DNA from: Polyangiaceae bacterium
GTDB lineage: Bacteria; Myxococcota_A; Polyangia; Polyangiales; Polyangiaceae
NCBI GenBank assembly: GCA_019637295.1
Contig: JAHBVX010000004.1
Location: 186,001-250,000, forward strand
Length of the DNA stretch: 64,000 bases
Direction: 5' to 3'
Part shown: one piece after another, positions 51,664 to 62,435 of the stretch
How positions within the stretch are numbered: position 1 is the first letter of the stretch
Layout of the letters: each line of letters starts with the position of its first letter
Notes under the pieces: generated by a model
Database searches by the model: none
What the model saw: the letters and a program-made list of their open reading frames with translations, nothing else
Told to the model about the DNA's origin: nothing
Program-made: the position numbers and the translations under genes

Positions 51664-51999
51664 GTGGCAGAATCCAACATCATCATGGGCCGGGTGAAGC
51701 GACTCGAAACGGCGTTCATCCAAGTGAGCGAGTTGCTCGTCGATCACAGCGAGCGCTTCGACCGGATCGAAGGGCGAATCGAGAGCATCGACGCTCGCCT
51801 CGAGGGGGTGAACCAGCGGCTCGACAGCGTGACCGAGCGGCTCGACAGCGTGACCGAGCGGCTCGACAGCGTGACTGAGCGGCTCGACCGCCTGATCCGC
51901 GTCACGGTCGAGGAGCGCACGTTTCACTACGAGCGGCTCAGCGACATGGAGCGCCGTCTAGCCAAGCTCGAAGAGCGGGTCTTCCCGGAGCCCGGCTAA
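51664..51999 (+). CDS. Coiled-coil protein with heptad repeats
   Basis: 111 residues, GTG start. It is nearly all coiled coil; the centre holds three identical heptads RLDSVTE encoded by a 21-base DNA repeat, flanked by RIESIDARLEGVNQ and RLDRLIRVTVEER. No catalytic residues. It may be a structural or multimerisation protein. It overlaps the end of the convergent PAP2 gene by 4 bases. Confidence 0.65.
   Translation: MAESNIIMGRVKRLETAFIQVSELLVDHSERFDRIEGRIESIDARLEGVNQRLDSVTERLDSVTERLDSVTERLDRLIRVTVEERTFHYERLSDMERRLAKLEERVFPEPG
51817..51879. repeat. Three tandem 21-base repeats encoding RLDSVTE
   Basis: Units at 51817-51837, 51838-51858 and 51859-51879 are near identical (one C/T change in the third). 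Each codes for a full heptad, so copy-number change lengthens or shortens the coiled coil in steps of one heptad. Confidence 0.85.
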
Positions 52000-52613
52000 G
52001 TCGACGGACGCGGCGAGCATCGCTGGTCCAGCCACACGGCCCAGCCGGCGCCCAGGAGCCAACCGGCGAGCACGTCCGAGGCGAAGTGGACGCCGAGCCC
52101 CAAGCGCGACAGCCCCATCGCCAGGATCAGCGCGACGGCACCCGAGAGCCACACCCGGCGCTTGGCCGGCCACTGCCGCGCCAACGCCAGCCCGATGGCC
52201 AGGTACACGGCTGCGGCGCCCATGGCGTGCCCACTCGGGAACGAGTAGCCGCTCGCCACCGTCAGACCGAGCTCTGGCCTGGGACGCGACAACAGCAGCT
52301 TCAGCCCCGTGTTCGCCAGCCCAGCCCCCGCGGCGGAGAGCCCAATGCACAGGGCGGCGGGGACCCGCCGAGCGCCGAGCGCGATCAGCACGGCGACCGC
52401 CGCGGTCACGGCTAGCGCCCAGCCTTGTCCCAGCAGCGAGAAGGTCATCGTGGCTCGACTGAGCGGCGAGCCCTGCGCGAGCCGCAGCGCTTCGCCGATC
52501 GACGCGTCCACGGCGACGAACAGCCTCAGCTCCACGGCTGCCGCGAGCAGCAGAAACAGCACGAGGGTCAGGGCCAACGGCGCGGCTTGGCGAAGTGGTG
52601 TCGAGCAGCTCAC
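51996..52613 (-). CDS. PAP2-family membrane phosphatase
   Basis: 205 residues from GTG 52613, which overlaps the upstream stop as GTGA. The three PAP2 motifs are visible: KLLLSRPRP, SFPSGHA and SRLGLGVHFASDV, set among about five to six membrane helices. These enzymes remove phosphate from phosphatidic acid, undecaprenyl diphosphate or similar lipids on the outer face of the inner membrane. Which lipid cannot be told. It is coupled to the upstream exported protein. Confidence 0.92.
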   Translation of the reverse strand: MSCSTPLRQAAPLALTLVLFLLLAAAVELRLFVAVDASIGEALRLAQGSPLSRATMTFSLLGQGWALAVTAAVAVLIALGARRVPAALCIGLSAAGAGLANTGLKLLLSRPRPELGLTVASGYSFPSGHAMGAAAVYLAIGLALARQWPAKRRVWLSGAVALILAMGLSRLGLGVHFASDVLAGWLLGAGWAVWLDQRCSPRPST

Positions 52614-53539
52614 GGATCCCACATCAACCCAATGCGTAGCCCTCCGCGCAGCAGGTGCGCCTGGGGGCGCCCGCCGCTCGCCAGGTAGTGTTCGTAGGCG
52701 ACCGCGAGGCCAGCCCAAGGCAGCACGCCGCGAGTCCTGAGCGCCTTGACCCCGAAGCCCGCGCCCACCCGGCCGCCGTAGCTCACGGCCGTGTCGTCGG
52801 CCTGGAACAGCGCCACGGGCGCGACCTCCACGTCGTAGTGCCAAGAGATCTCGTGGAAGCGGACGATCACGGGCAGCGCCGGTACGTAGTTGATGACCAG
52901 CTCCGTCGGGTTTGTGCGCGGCCGCAGCATCGCTCCGCCGCCGAACTCGGGCCCCGCGAGGAGCGTCACGTCGCCGCCGAAGCCGTAGCCGGGCAGCAGT
53001 CGACCATAGCCGCCACCGCCGAAGGTCCAGGTGCCGTCGGTCTGGCGGAGCTGCACCAGGCCGCCGGTCTCGAGGCTGAGCGTGAAGCGATCTCGATCCG
53101 TCTGGCGTCCGCGAAAGTCGGCGGAGGGGACCTCCCAGTAGGGGCAGTCGCGCGTCGCCGCCGACAGCGCGCGCTCGAACGCGTGCAGGCGACGCTCTTC
53201 GGTGCGCGCCTCACGCACCGTCGCCGTGACGACCTGCCCCTCGGCCTCGAACAGAGCTCGCGGATTGCCGGCGCGCGCCGAGCGGGCCGCGAGCGTCGCG
53301 CGAGCCACCTCTCGCGCCTCGGGCACCGCCCGGCAGACGCTCTCGAGCAGCTTTGGGGTCGAAGAGCGAAACGCCTCCTCGTCCACGAACCAGCCGGCCC
53401 CCTCCTCGACCGCCACCACCCGCTCCACGTCCGCGACGAGCCCTGCGGCCTGATCGCCGTGCGCGCTCGGCTCGGCCCGAGCCACACCGCCGAAGCAGAG
53501 AAGCGCCGCCGACAGCGCCGCGATGGCCCAGGACTTCAC
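52610..53539 (-). CDS. Exported protein of unknown function, beta-rich C-terminus
   Basis: 309 residues from GTG 53539 (signal peptide AIAALSAALLCFGGVARAEP). The first half is helical and acidic; the second has alternating Gly/Val/Leu strands (GYGFGGDVTLLAGPEFGGGA, YGGRVGAGFGVKAL, PQAHLLRGGLRIGLMWDP), ending in an aromatic-Pro, which suggests an outer-membrane beta-barrel or strand-rich domain. The family is not recognised. Its stop overlaps the PAP2 start. Confidence 0.65.
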   Translation of the reverse strand: MKSWAIAALSAALLCFGGVARAEPSAHGDQAAGLVADVERVVAVEEGAGWFVDEEAFRSSTPKLLESVCRAVPEAREVARATLAARSARAGNPRALFEAEGQVVTATVREARTEERRLHAFERALSAATRDCPYWEVPSADFRGRQTDRDRFTLSLETGGLVQLRQTDGTWTFGGGGYGRLLPGYGFGGDVTLLAGPEFGGGAMLRPRTNPTELVINYVPALPVIVRFHEISWHYDVEVAPVALFQADDTAVSYGGRVGAGFGVKALRTRGVLPWAGLAVAYEHYLASGGRPQAHLLRGGLRIGLMWDP

Positions 53540-53656
53540 CAGGGGGAGCTTTGGGGCACACTCGCCGGGACGGCAAGCGGCCCGACGCCCTGCGGGCCCA
53601 GAAGGTGTGACAGAACCCTGAAACACGAGCCCGAGGTGGCGGGCGATACTGCCCCG

Positions 53657-54448
53657 GTGACGAGCCCACTCATCGGTTCCTACACCTACGCAGAGTTCCT
53701 GGGCTGCGCGCTCGGGTTCTACCCCATCATGGCCCTGAGCCACCTCCGGCACCGCGGCGAGCCGACCCAGCGGGTGCCCGGCCAGTGGATGCGGCGCTTC
53801 GGCCGGGTGACCTCGCGGCTGACGCCGGTGTGGCAGTTCTCGGTCGACGGCGAGCCGCCGGAGGACATCCTGCGGCGCGGCTACGTGGTGATCGCCAACC
53901 ACGAGTCCACGGCGGATCCCTTCCTGCTCTCCTTCCTACCCTGGGACATGCGCTGGGTGGCGAAGGAAGAGATCTTCAAGCTGCCGTTGCTCGGAGGCCT
54001 GATGCGCTTCTGCGGCGACATCCCGCTCAAGCGCGGGTCGCGCGAGAGCGTGGAGCGCATGATCGCAGAGTGCGAGAAGACGCTGCGCGCAGGGTTGCCT
54101 GTCATGATCTTCCCCGAAGGGACCCGCTCGCCGGACGGGAACATGCTGCCGTTCAAGAACGGTGCGTTCGACCTCGCCATCGCGGCGCAGGTACCCGTGC
54201 TGCCCGTCGCGCTCGCCGGAACGCGCAACTGCCGGCCGAAGGGCTCGAAGTGGTTCGGGCAGGCACGCGCGCACGCGCGCGTGCTCGAGCCCATCGCCAC
54301 CGAGGGGCTGGGGCCGGCGGATCTGGAGTCGCTCAAGCAACGCGCCCGCGAGAGTATCGAGCGAGCCTTGCCTGGGGTCCGCGAGCACGTCGGTCAACCG
54401 GCTGCCCGTCGACCTGCCAACCCTGCCGCGGAGCACGCGCAGCTCTGA
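53657..54448 (+). CDS. 1-acyl-sn-glycerol-3-phosphate acyltransferase family protein
   Basis: 263 residues, GTG start. The acyltransferase block I motif NHESTAD (NHx4D) and block III FPEGTRS are intact, with GDIPLKRGS between them. It transfers an acyl chain from acyl-ACP or acyl-CoA to a lysophosphatidate-like acceptor at the inner membrane. N-terminal hydrophobic stretch FLGCALGFYPIMALSHL could anchor it. It lies 54 bp upstream of the hydrolase/acyl-CoA-synthetase fusion and is probably in one operon with it. Confidence 0.92.
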   Translation: MTSPLIGSYTYAEFLGCALGFYPIMALSHLRHRGEPTQRVPGQWMRRFGRVTSRLTPVWQFSVDGEPPEDILRRGYVVIANHESTADPFLLSFLPWDMRWVAKEEIFKLPLLGGLMRFCGDIPLKRGSRESVERMIAECEKTLRAGLPVMIFPEGTRSPDGNMLPFKNGAFDLAIAAQVPVLPVALAGTRNCRPKGSKWFGQARAHARVLEPIATEGLGPADLESLKQRARESIERALPGVREHVGQPAARRPANPAAEHAQL

Positions 54449-54502
54449 CCCAAGCAGCCCACCACTAGAGCAAGCCGGGCGGGGCGATGGTATGAGCTGG
54501 CC

Positions 54503-57463
54503 ATGAGCGAGCCGTCCGACACCGGGCAACGCAAGCGAGGGCGACGGCGAGGGCACGCGCTGCGAAGAGTCACGTCCGGGCTGAAGAACACCCTCGAGGT
54601 GATGCGCCTCGGCCGCCTCACGGACCACGCGGGCGCGCCCTTCGACGTGGTGCACCGGGAGGCGAGCTACCGGCTGCGACGCTACGCGCCTGCCATCCCG
54701 CCAGGCGATCGCCCGGCGCTCCTGCTCGTACCGCCGCTGATGCTGACTGCGGAGGTGTACGACTTGGCGCCGGACCTGTCGGCCGTCGACTTCCTCACCA
54801 GCCGCGGCGTCGACGTTTGGGTCGTCGACTTCGGCGCGCCGGAGCGTGAAGAGCACGGCATGGAGCGCACGCTGGACGACCACGTGCGCGCCGTCGCAGA
54901 CGCCGTCGAGCGCGTGCGGACCGCGACCGGGCGCGATGTCCACCTCGCGGGCTATTCCCAGGGGGGCATGTTCGCGTACCAGGCCGCGGCGTTGCTCCGC
55001 TCCCGCGGACTCGCTTCGGTCATCACCTTCGGCAGCCCGGTGGACATCCATCGCAGCCTGCCCAGGGTCAGCCAGAACGTCACCGCGCGGCTGGTCCGCG
55101 GGCTGCGTCCGGTGGTGAGCGCTCCGCTCCGGCGCATCGAGGGCTTGCCAGGCTTCTTGACGAGCACCGCCTTCAAGCTGCTCTCGCCCAAGAAGGAGTT
55201 AGCGCAGTTCGTCGACTTCGTCTCCAAGCTGCACGACCGCCAAGCGCTCGAGAAGCGCGAAGTGCGTCGTCGCTTCCTCAATGGCGAGGGCTTCGTGGCC
55301 TGGCCCGGCCCGGCGCTCTTGAAGTTCCTGGACGAGTTCATCGTTCACAACCGCATGATGAGCGGCGGTTTCGTGATCGACGGTCAGGCCGTCTCCCTCG
55401 CGGACATCCGCTGCCCAGTGCTCTATTTCGTGGGCACCCGCGACGAGATCGCTCGGCCCGCGGCCATCCGCGCCATCACACGAGCCGCTCCGGGGGCGGA
55501 AGCGCACGAGGCGCGGGTACGCGCCGGGCACTTCGGTCTGGTGGTGGGCTCCACGTCCCTCAGCGACACCTGGCCCTCGGTGGTCGAGTGGCTCAAGTGG
55601 AGAGAGGGCGCAGGCAATCGACCGCGCCTGCTCACCCCGGCCCCATCGCAGCCCGAGGCCAGGGACTACGAAGACGCCGAGGTCGAGGACCTGGCCTTCG
55701 AGGGTCCCTTCGATCTCGAGTTGTTCACGGACGCGATGCGCGGTGCTGCGGCCGAAGCGTGGAACCGACTGGGCCATCGCTTCGAGGACTTCGGGGACAC
55801 GCTCGACTCGCTCCGCTTTCAGTTGCCGCGCCTCGCCAAGCTGAGCCTGATGCACGACGGCACCCGCGTGAGCTTCGCGCAGAAGCTCACGCGCCAGGCC
55901 GAACGCATCGGCGAGCGCACGTTCTTCTTGTGGAAGGGTCGCGCGTTCACCTACGCGGACGCCAACGCACGCGTCGATCGCGTTGCTCGCGGCTTGTATG
56001 CCTCGGGCATTGAGCGCAAGGAGCGGATCGGCGTGATCATGAACGCGCGACCCAGCTTCCTCTCGGTCGTGACCGCGCTCAACCGCCTCGGCGCCGTCGC
56101 GGTCTTGATCAGCCCAGCGCTCGAGGACGCCGCGCTGGCCGAAGCGCTGCAGGTCGGCGACGTCACCCGCGTGATCGCCGACCCGGACACCGCACCCCGG
56201 GTGCGCGAGCGGTTTCGGGGAGAGGTGCTCGCCCTCGGTGGCGGCGGACCGAACCGCCGCCTACCGGACGGCGTGCTGGATCTCGAGGCCATCGATCCCA
56301 CCGCCGTGGTCATCCCCGATGCTCAGCCCCTCGACGCCGGTCGCGCCGAAGAGCTCGCGCTGGTGTTCGTGACCGCGGGGCACGGCCTGCCCGCGCGCGC
56401 AGCCAACGTGACCAATCGCCGCTGGGCGATCTCGGCGATGGGCGCCGCGGCGGCCTGCACCCTGAGCGACTCGGACACCGTCTACTCGTGCCTGCCGCTC
56501 CATCACCCGTCCGGGTTGATCGTGAGCGTGGGCGGCTCGTTGGTCGGCGGCTCCCGCTTGGCGCTGGCCACCCGCTTCGAGCCCGAGACCTTCTGGCGCG
56601 AGATCCGTCACTACGGCGCCACCGTCGCGTTCTACGCCGGCGAGATGAGCCGGCGCCTGGTGGACGCGCCGCGCTGCATCGACGAGCGCCAGACGCCGCT
56701 GAGAATGCTCGCGGGCAGCGGCATGCGCAAGCACTTGTGGGACGCGGCCGTGCACCGCTTCGACGTGGGGGTGCTCGAGTTCTATGCGTCCACCGAGTGT
56801 CAGCTCGTGCTCGCCAACGCGGCCGGTCACAAGGTCGGCGCGGTGGGGCGCGCCTTGCCCGGCAGCGCCGAGGCGCGGCTCGTTCGCTTCGACTTCGAGC
56901 GGGGCGAGATGGCACGCGACGAGCACGGCGTCCCAGTGTTGGCCGCCGACGGCGAACCCGGGCTCCTGCTCGCGGGCCTGCGCAGCACGCAGCCGGGCGC
57001 CGAGGCCAAGAGTCGCGTCGTGCGCGGCCTGTTCGAGCGGGGGGACGCCTGGTTCGTGACCGGGGACCTGCTGCGGCGCGACGAAGACGGGGACCTCTGG
57101 GTCGTGGGTCGCGCCAGCGAGGTGCTGCGCACGAAGGCCGGCTTGGTGTTCCCGCGCGACGTGGAGGACGCCCTGTACGAGCTCCCCTCCGTCTCGCTCG
57201 CCGCGGTCTACTCCTTGGCCAACGGCGCGACCCCAGAGCCTCGCGCCGCGCTCGTGGCGCGGGACGGCGAGCTGGACGTGCGAGCGCTCTCCGAGCACGT
57301 CGCGGCGCGGCTCCCCGCCGAGGCGCGGCCCAGGGTGGTCCGGGTGCTGGCGAGCATGCCCATGACGGACGGGTTCCGGCCCATCCGGCCGCTGCTCGCC
57401 CGCGAGCAGGATGAAGCCCTGACCACCTGGCGCTGGAACGAAGCCAACCGGCGCTACGAGTGA
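54503..57463 (+). CDS. Fusion of PhaC-like hydrolase and degenerate acyl-CoA-synthetase domain
   Basis: 986 residues. Residues about 50-370 are a PHA-synthase-like alpha/beta hydrolase: LLLVPPLMLTAEVYDL, WVVDFG and GYSQGG with Ser 152 where true PhaC has Cys. From about 450 to the end an AMP-binding enzyme follows: FLWKGRAFTYADANARV, GRALPGSAEARL, WFVTGDLLRRDEDGDLWVVG. The ATP loop, usually TSGTTGxPKG, reads VTAGHGLPARAA, and the C-terminal catalytic Lys motif (TxTGKxxR) reads MTDGFRPIR. Two key Lys are missing, so normal adenylation is doubtful. It may bind acyl-AMP or act as an esterase or acyl carrier partner. Confidence 0.85.
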   Translation: MSEPSDTGQRKRGRRRGHALRRVTSGLKNTLEVMRLGRLTDHAGAPFDVVHREASYRLRRYAPAIPPGDRPALLLVPPLMLTAEVYDLAPDLSAVDFLTSRGVDVWVVDFGAPEREEHGMERTLDDHVRAVADAVERVRTATGRDVHLAGYSQGGMFAYQAAALLRSRGLASVITFGSPVDIHRSLPRVSQNVTARLVRGLRPVVSAPLRRIEGLPGFLTSTAFKLLSPKKELAQFVDFVSKLHDRQALEKREVRRRFLNGEGFVAWPGPALLKFLDEFIVHNRMMSGGFVIDGQAVSLADIRCPVLYFVGTRDEIARPAAIRAITRAAPGAEAHEARVRAGHFGLVVGSTSLSDTWPSVVEWLKWREGAGNRPRLLTPAPSQPEARDYEDAEVEDLAFEGPFDLELFTDAMRGAAAEAWNRLGHRFEDFGDTLDSLRFQLPRLAKLSLMHDGTRVSFAQKLTRQAERIGERTFFLWKGRAFTYADANARVDRVARGLYASGIERKERIGVIMNARPSFLSVVTALNRLGAVAVLISPALEDAALAEALQVGDVTRVIADPDTAPRVRERFRGEVLALGGGGPNRRLPDGVLDLEAIDPTAVVIPDAQPLDAGRAEELALVFVTAGHGLPARAANVTNRRWAISAMGAAAACTLSDSDTVYSCLPLHHPSGLIVSVGGSLVGGSRLALATRFEPETFWREIRHYGATVAFYAGEMSRRLVDAPRCIDERQTPLRMLAGSGMRKHLWDAAVHRFDVGVLEFYASTECQLVLANAAGHKVGAVGRALPGSAEARLVRFDFERGEMARDEHGVPVLAADGEPGLLLAGLRSTQPGAEAKSRVVRGLFERGDAWFVTGDLLRRDEDGDLWVVGRASEVLRTKAGLVFPRDVEDALYELPSVSLAAVYSLANGATPEPRAALVARDGELDVRALSEHVAARLPAEARPRVVRVLASMPMTDGFRPIRPLLAREQDEALTTWRWNEANRRYE

Positions 57464-57473
57464 CTGGTCTCGC

Positions 57474-58712
<1,239 letters not shown>

Positions 58713-58790
58713 GGCGAGGGCGGGGACAATAGCGGAGGAAAGGCGCACCCCCAAGCCCTTCCTCGCGATGCTATGCTGCGGCGGCTTCCG

Positions 58791-59225
58791 ATGCACACCC
58801 TCGGCCGGCACCTGATCGCAGAGCTCTACGGCTGCAGTCGCGAAGCCATCGACGACGTCGACGTCGTACGCCGCGCCTTGGTAGCGAGCGCCGCGGCCGT
58901 CGGGGCGACGGTAGTGGGGGAGGCATTCCACCGCTTCGCGCCGCAGGGCGTGAGCGGAACGCTGGTCATCGCCGAGAGCCACCTGTCGGTGCACACCTGG
59001 CCGGTGCAGTGCTACGTCGCGCTCGACATCTTCACCTGCGGGGGTCTCGATCCCAGGCCCGGGGTGCGCTGCCTGGCGGACGCCCTCGGCGCCAAGAGCT
59101 GGCGAGTGCAGGAGATCTTGCGCGGGCTGCCGGAGGACGTCGAGCCCAACCGCGAGCTCCTCCCCGAGGACGTGCGCATCGTGGCGCACGAGAGCCCGCT
59201 CATCGCCCGCGAGGGGCCAGAGTAG
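58791..59225 (+). CDS. speD: S-adenosylmethionine decarboxylase (SpeD), pyruvoyl type
   Basis: 144 residues from ATG 58791, the size of class 1b SpeD proenzymes. The self-cleavage site is IAESHLSVHTWP: Ser of ESH becomes the pyruvoyl group, and HTWP holds the catalytic His. CYVALDIFTCG carries the conserved Cys. It forms decarboxylated AdoMet for spermidine synthesis. No spermidine synthase gene is next to it. It is divergent from the aminotransferase (78 bp gap) and the following lipoprotein begins 38 bp downstream. Confidence 0.92.
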   Translation: MHTLGRHLIAELYGCSREAIDDVDVVRRALVASAAAVGATVVGEAFHRFAPQGVSGTLVIAESHLSVHTWPVQCYVALDIFTCGGLDPRPGVRCLADALGAKSWRVQEILRGLPEDVEPNRELLPEDVRIVAHESPLIAREGPE

Positions 59226-59263
59226 CGGCCCCCACCGCCGATTCCTGGTATGGGGCAACGGTC

Positions 59264-59833
59264 ATGACTCGAGTCACCCTGCTGACCACGGCGTGCCTCC
59301 TCGGCTCGCTCCTCGCGGCCTGCGACGAGAAGAAGCCCGCGCCGGCGCCGGCGCTCGACGAGCCCACCGACGCGAGCGCCGAGAAGCCCAAGCGAGCGGA
59401 CGACGACGACGACGACGAGCCCAAGGTCGTCGCGCGCCCGCCGGGTTGGGTCCCGCCCGAAGACGCTGGCGTCGACGCGGGCCGGGAGCCGCGCACGGGT
59501 ATCTGCTCCTTCAACGAGTCCGGCTACGACGGCATGGACACCAAGAGCAACGAGAAGCTCGTGGTGCGCATCAAGGAGGAGACCATCGTGGCGGCGGAGT
59601 ACACCTACCGCGGCTCCTACGCGCTGGACGGCAAGGCGCCGCTGTCCATTCCCTTGCAGGAGCGCAAGTGGCTGGAGTTCGAGCTGCCCATGACCAGCGG
59701 CAGCAAGACCTTCACTGTGCGCGTCAAGAGCAACGTGATGGACATCAAGGGCACCGCCGCCAAGGACGCACAGGGCAACTGCGCCTGGGAAGATCTGGAC
59801 CGTAAGGACAAGCGCCGCATGAAGCGCAAGTGA
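59264..59833 (+). CDS. Lipoprotein with acidic linker, unknown function
   Basis: 189 residues from ATG 59264. Lipobox LLAAC, then a linker with a run of six Asp ([10 protein letters not shown]) and a small beta-rich domain with [31 protein letters not shown] and [16 protein letters not shown], ending in a basic tail ([10 protein letters not shown]). It is exported; function unknown. The stop overlaps a possible GTG start of asnS. Confidence 0.65.
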   Translation: MTRVTLLTTACLLGSLLAACDEKKPAPAPALDEPTDASAEKPKRADDDDDDEPKVVARPPGWVPPEDAGVDAGREPRTGICSFNESGYDGMDTKSNEKLVVRIKEETIVAAEYTYRGSYALDGKAPLSIPLQERKWLEFELPMTSGSKTFTVRVKSNVMDIKGTAAKDAQGNCAWEDLDRKDKRRMKRK

Positions 59834-59847
59834 GCGAAGCAGGAGCG

Positions 59848-61254
59848 ATGATGGACAACTCTGTCTCGGTCAAATACGCCTTGTCGGGGGCCGTCGCCGA
59901 AGGCAACCAGGTCACCGTGCGCGGCTGGGTCCGGACCCGGCGCGACTCGAAGGCCGGGCTGTCCTTCGTGCACGTCTCCGACGGCTCCTGTTTCGAGCCC
60001 ATCCAGGTCGTCGCGCCGTCCAGCTTGCCCAACTACGAGTCGGAGGTGCTCAAGGTGACCAGCGGCTGCTCGGTTCGCTGCACCGGCACCGTGAGCCGCT
60101 CGCAGGGCAAGGGCCAGGCCTTCGAGATCCAGGCCACGAGCCTGGAGGTGGTGGGCTTCGTGGACGACCCGGAGACCTATCCCATCCAGCCAAAAGCGCA
60201 CAGCATGGAGTACCTGCGCGAGGTCGCCCACCTGCGCCCGCGCACCAACACCTTCGGCGCGGTCTCGCGAGTGCGCCACACGATCGCCCAAGCCATCCAC
60301 CGCTACTTCCACGAGCGCGGGTATCTCTGGGTCAACACCCCCATCATCACGGCCAGCGACTGCGAAGGTGCGGGACAGATGTTCCGCGTGTCGACGCTCG
60401 ATCTGGCCAACCTGCCGCGCACCGAGGGCGGCGCCATCGACTACTCCCAGGACTTCTTTGGCAAAGAGGCCTACCTCACGGTCTCGGGTCAGCTCGCGGT
60501 GGAGGCGTACTGCCTGGCGCTCAGCCGCGTGTACACCTTCGGCCCCACCTTCCGCGCAGAGAACTCGAACACCGCGCGCCACCTGGCGGAGTTCTGGATG
60601 GTCGAGCCGGAGATCGCGTTTGCGGATCTGGCCGCCGACGCGGACCTGGCCGAAGACTTCCTGAAGTACGTCTTCCGCGCGGTGCTCGACGAGCGTCCCG
60701 ACGACATGGACTTCTTCGCGCAGCGCATCGAGAAGACCGCGCGCGAGCGGCTCGAGCGGTTCGTGGAGCAGAGCTTCGCGCGCGTCAGCTACACCGACGC
60801 CGTCGACGTCCTCGCCAAGAGCCGAAAGAAGTTCGAGTTCCCCGTGAACTGGGGCATGGATCTGCAGACCGAGCACGAGCGCTTCCTGGTGGAGGAGCAC
60901 TTCCGCTGCCCCGTGGTCGTCACCGACTACCCCAAAGAGATCAAGGCCTTCTACATGCGCCTGAACGACGACGAGAAGACCGTCGCCGCCATGGACGTGC
61001 TGGCCCCCGGCATCGGCGAGATCATCGGCGGCTCACAGCGCGAAGAGCGCCTCGACGTCCTCGACCGTCGCTTGGTCGAGTTCGACCTCGATCCCTCCGC
61101 CTACGGCTGGTACCGCGACCTGCGCCGCTACGGCACCGTCCCCCACGCCGGCTTCGGCCTCGGCCTCGAGCGCCTGGTCGTGTACGTGTGCGGCCTGGCC
61201 AACATCCGCGACGCCATCCCCTACCCGCGCACCCCCGGCAGCGCGACGTTCTGA
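59848..61254 (+). CDS. asnS: Asparaginyl-tRNA synthetase
   Basis: 468 residues from ATG 59848 (AGGAG just upstream; ATG 59851 or GTG 59830, overlapping the previous stop, are possible). The OB-fold anticodon domain begins [20 protein letters not shown]. Class II motifs follow: motif 2 around [20 protein letters not shown] and motif 3 [13 protein letters not shown] near the C-terminus. The C-terminal end GSATF-stop is the family ending and is contained in a 31-bp direct repeat (61234-61264). It charges tRNA-Asn in translation. Confidence 0.97.
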   Translation: MMDNSVSVKYALSGAVAEGNQVTVRGWVRTRRDSKAGLSFVHVSDGSCFEPIQVVAPSSLPNYESEVLKVTSGCSVRCTGTVSRSQGKGQAFEIQATSLEVVGFVDDPETYPIQPKAHSMEYLREVAHLRPRTNTFGAVSRVRHTIAQAIHRYFHERGYLWVNTPIITASDCEGAGQMFRVSTLDLANLPRTEGGAIDYSQDFFGKEAYLTVSGQLAVEAYCLALSRVYTFGPTFRAENSNTARHLAEFWMVEPEIAFADLAADADLAEDFLKYVFRAVLDERPDDMDFFAQRIEKTARERLERFVEQSFARVSYTDAVDVLAKSRKKFEFPVNWGMDLQTEHERFLVEEHFRCPVVVTDYPKEIKAFYMRLNDDEKTVAAMDVLAPGIGEIIGGSQREERLDVLDRRLVEFDLDPSAYGWYRDLRRYGTVPHAGFGLGLERLVVYVCGLANIRDAIPYPRTPGSATF

Positions 61255-61264
61255 GGTGCGTGCC
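61234..61264. repeat. Direct repeat, left copy (asnS 3' end)
   Basis: 31 bases identical to 62436-62466. This copy covers the last codons (PGSATF) and stop of asnS plus the next ten bases. It marks one border of the 1.2-kb two-gene segment and could be an attachment or recombination site. Confidence 0.85.
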
Positions 61265-61278
61265 CGCTGCGGGCGCAG

Positions 61279-61686
61279 TCATGGGGAGTAGCGACGGGTG
61301 TCCGCGAAACACGCCTCTGCGAGCTCTCTGCAGGCGGGCGGGTCCTTGGCGCAATCCCGGCACTCGTCGGTGATCGGCCCCTGCACGTCGGGGCAGGGGA
61401 TCGAACACATGGGGCACGCTTCGCAGAAACACTTCATCAAGGAATCGAACTGGGCCTGCGCGCCGGGACACGGGTAGTCCTTGGGTCCGCCGCCGCTGAG
61501 CGCCAGACAGCCGCTACACTGGCTCGCCGCCGGTGCGTCGGCGGGCGTCGGGGCATCCGGCGACGCACCGGCGTCGTCGCTCGCGGTCGCGTCCCGCTCG
61601 ACCTCGCCGCAACCGAGAATGGGGAAGATCAGCACAATGGCGGTCAGTGCCACAATGGGTGGGGGAAGCAACACGACGAACCTCAT
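61279..61686 (-). CDS. Small Cys-rich lipoprotein in cassette
   Basis: 135 residues from ATG 61686. The signal segment (VALTAIVLIFPILGC) ends in a lipobox-like Cys, then an Asp/Ala/Pro spacer. The mature part has twelve or so Cys in CxxC and CxCxxC patterns (CSGCLALSG, MKCFCEACPMCSIPC, ECRDCAKDPPAC). It may bind metal or be disulfide-bonded; no family recognised. The ATG overlaps the stop of the upstream gene as ATGA. Confidence 0.65.
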   Translation of the reverse strand: MRFVVLLPPPIVALTAIVLIFPILGCGEVERDATASDDAGASPDAPTPADAPAASQCSGCLALSGGGPKDYPCPGAQAQFDSLMKCFCEACPMCSIPCPDVQGPITDECRDCAKDPPACRELAEACFADTRRYSP

Positions 61687-62309
61687 TGCGGCGGGGGTTG
61701 AAACAAGCGGAGTCGGACCTGCTGACCCGATGCGCGCTGGCGAACGCGAACGGCGAACCTGTGACGGTCGAAGCCGACGTCGGACCGACGGACGCGAACC
61801 GGCGTTGGCGGCGTGAGCGTCGAATGCTTTGAGCCGACGACGCATGAACCCGCAAGCCACACACCGTGGAACTCGGTCGCGCCCATGTCCTGGAACTGGC
61901 GACAGCTGCCGAGGCAGCGGTACCAACTGAGTTTCGCGTAGTGTTGATTGCAGTCAATCTCGTTCGTTGGGGTATGACCCAGCGCTCCAACCCCTCCGGA
62001 GCTCGGCAAGTTGTGAGCGAACATCTCCACGTTGATTCCATCGTTGAGATCCGGATGGCCGTTGTCGTTCGAGTTGGTCGCCATCATCAAGTCTACCACT
62101 AAGGAGCGACAGGGCCCGGCAGCATACTCGGGGCGATACCAGTACCTGCCGTCGCGAGCGACGAAGCTCTGCTCATGGAAGAACTCCGGAACGTGGAAGA
62201 TAGCGTCCGCCGGCGTGGACTGACACGGGTCGACGGACTGCGCCCGAGCAATCCCCGAGAACGACACCATCACTGCAGCCAGCACGACTCCGATCCGCCA
62301 GACCCTCAT
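61683..62309 (-). CDS. Secreted protein of unknown function in cassette
   Basis: 208 residues with a clean signal peptide (VVLAAVMVSFSGIARAQ). The mature protein has several Cys and aromatic residues (FHEQSFVARDGRYWYRP, YRCLGSCRQFQDMG) and an Arg-rich C-terminal beta region. No catalytic motif or family is recognised. It is coupled by ATGA to the small Cys-rich lipoprotein downstream, so both probably act together outside the cytoplasm. Confidence 0.65.
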   Translation of the reverse strand: MRVWRIGVVLAAVMVSFSGIARAQSVDPCQSTPADAIFHVPEFFHEQSFVARDGRYWYRPEYAAGPCRSLVVDLMMATNSNDNGHPDLNDGINVEMFAHNLPSSGGVGALGHTPTNEIDCNQHYAKLSWYRCLGSCRQFQDMGATEFHGVWLAGSCVVGSKHSTLTPPTPVRVRRSDVGFDRHRFAVRVRQRASGQQVRLRLFQPPPQ

Positions 62310-62435
62310 TCACAAAGTCTACCCCCCCCGGGCCTTGTCAATCCCTCACTGCGTGCGTGGGGCCCAGCTAGATCGCGGCGCAAAGCGCTTGGTTCCGGAC
62401 ACTCACGTGCCGCCAAGTCTGGTCGAGCCCTTCCG

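Larger units (their letters stand above)
61265..62435. mobile_element. Candidate inserted cassette between 31-bp repeats
   Basis: A segment of about 1.17 kb carrying only the two coupled minus-strand secreted-protein genes, bounded by two identical 31-base repeats. Parts of it (about 61900-62130) look poorer in GC than the neighbours. No integrase or transposase is inside, so if it moved it needed help in trans or arose by recombination between repeats. Duplication of the asnS end by a plain tandem duplication is another possibility. Confidence 0.5.
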
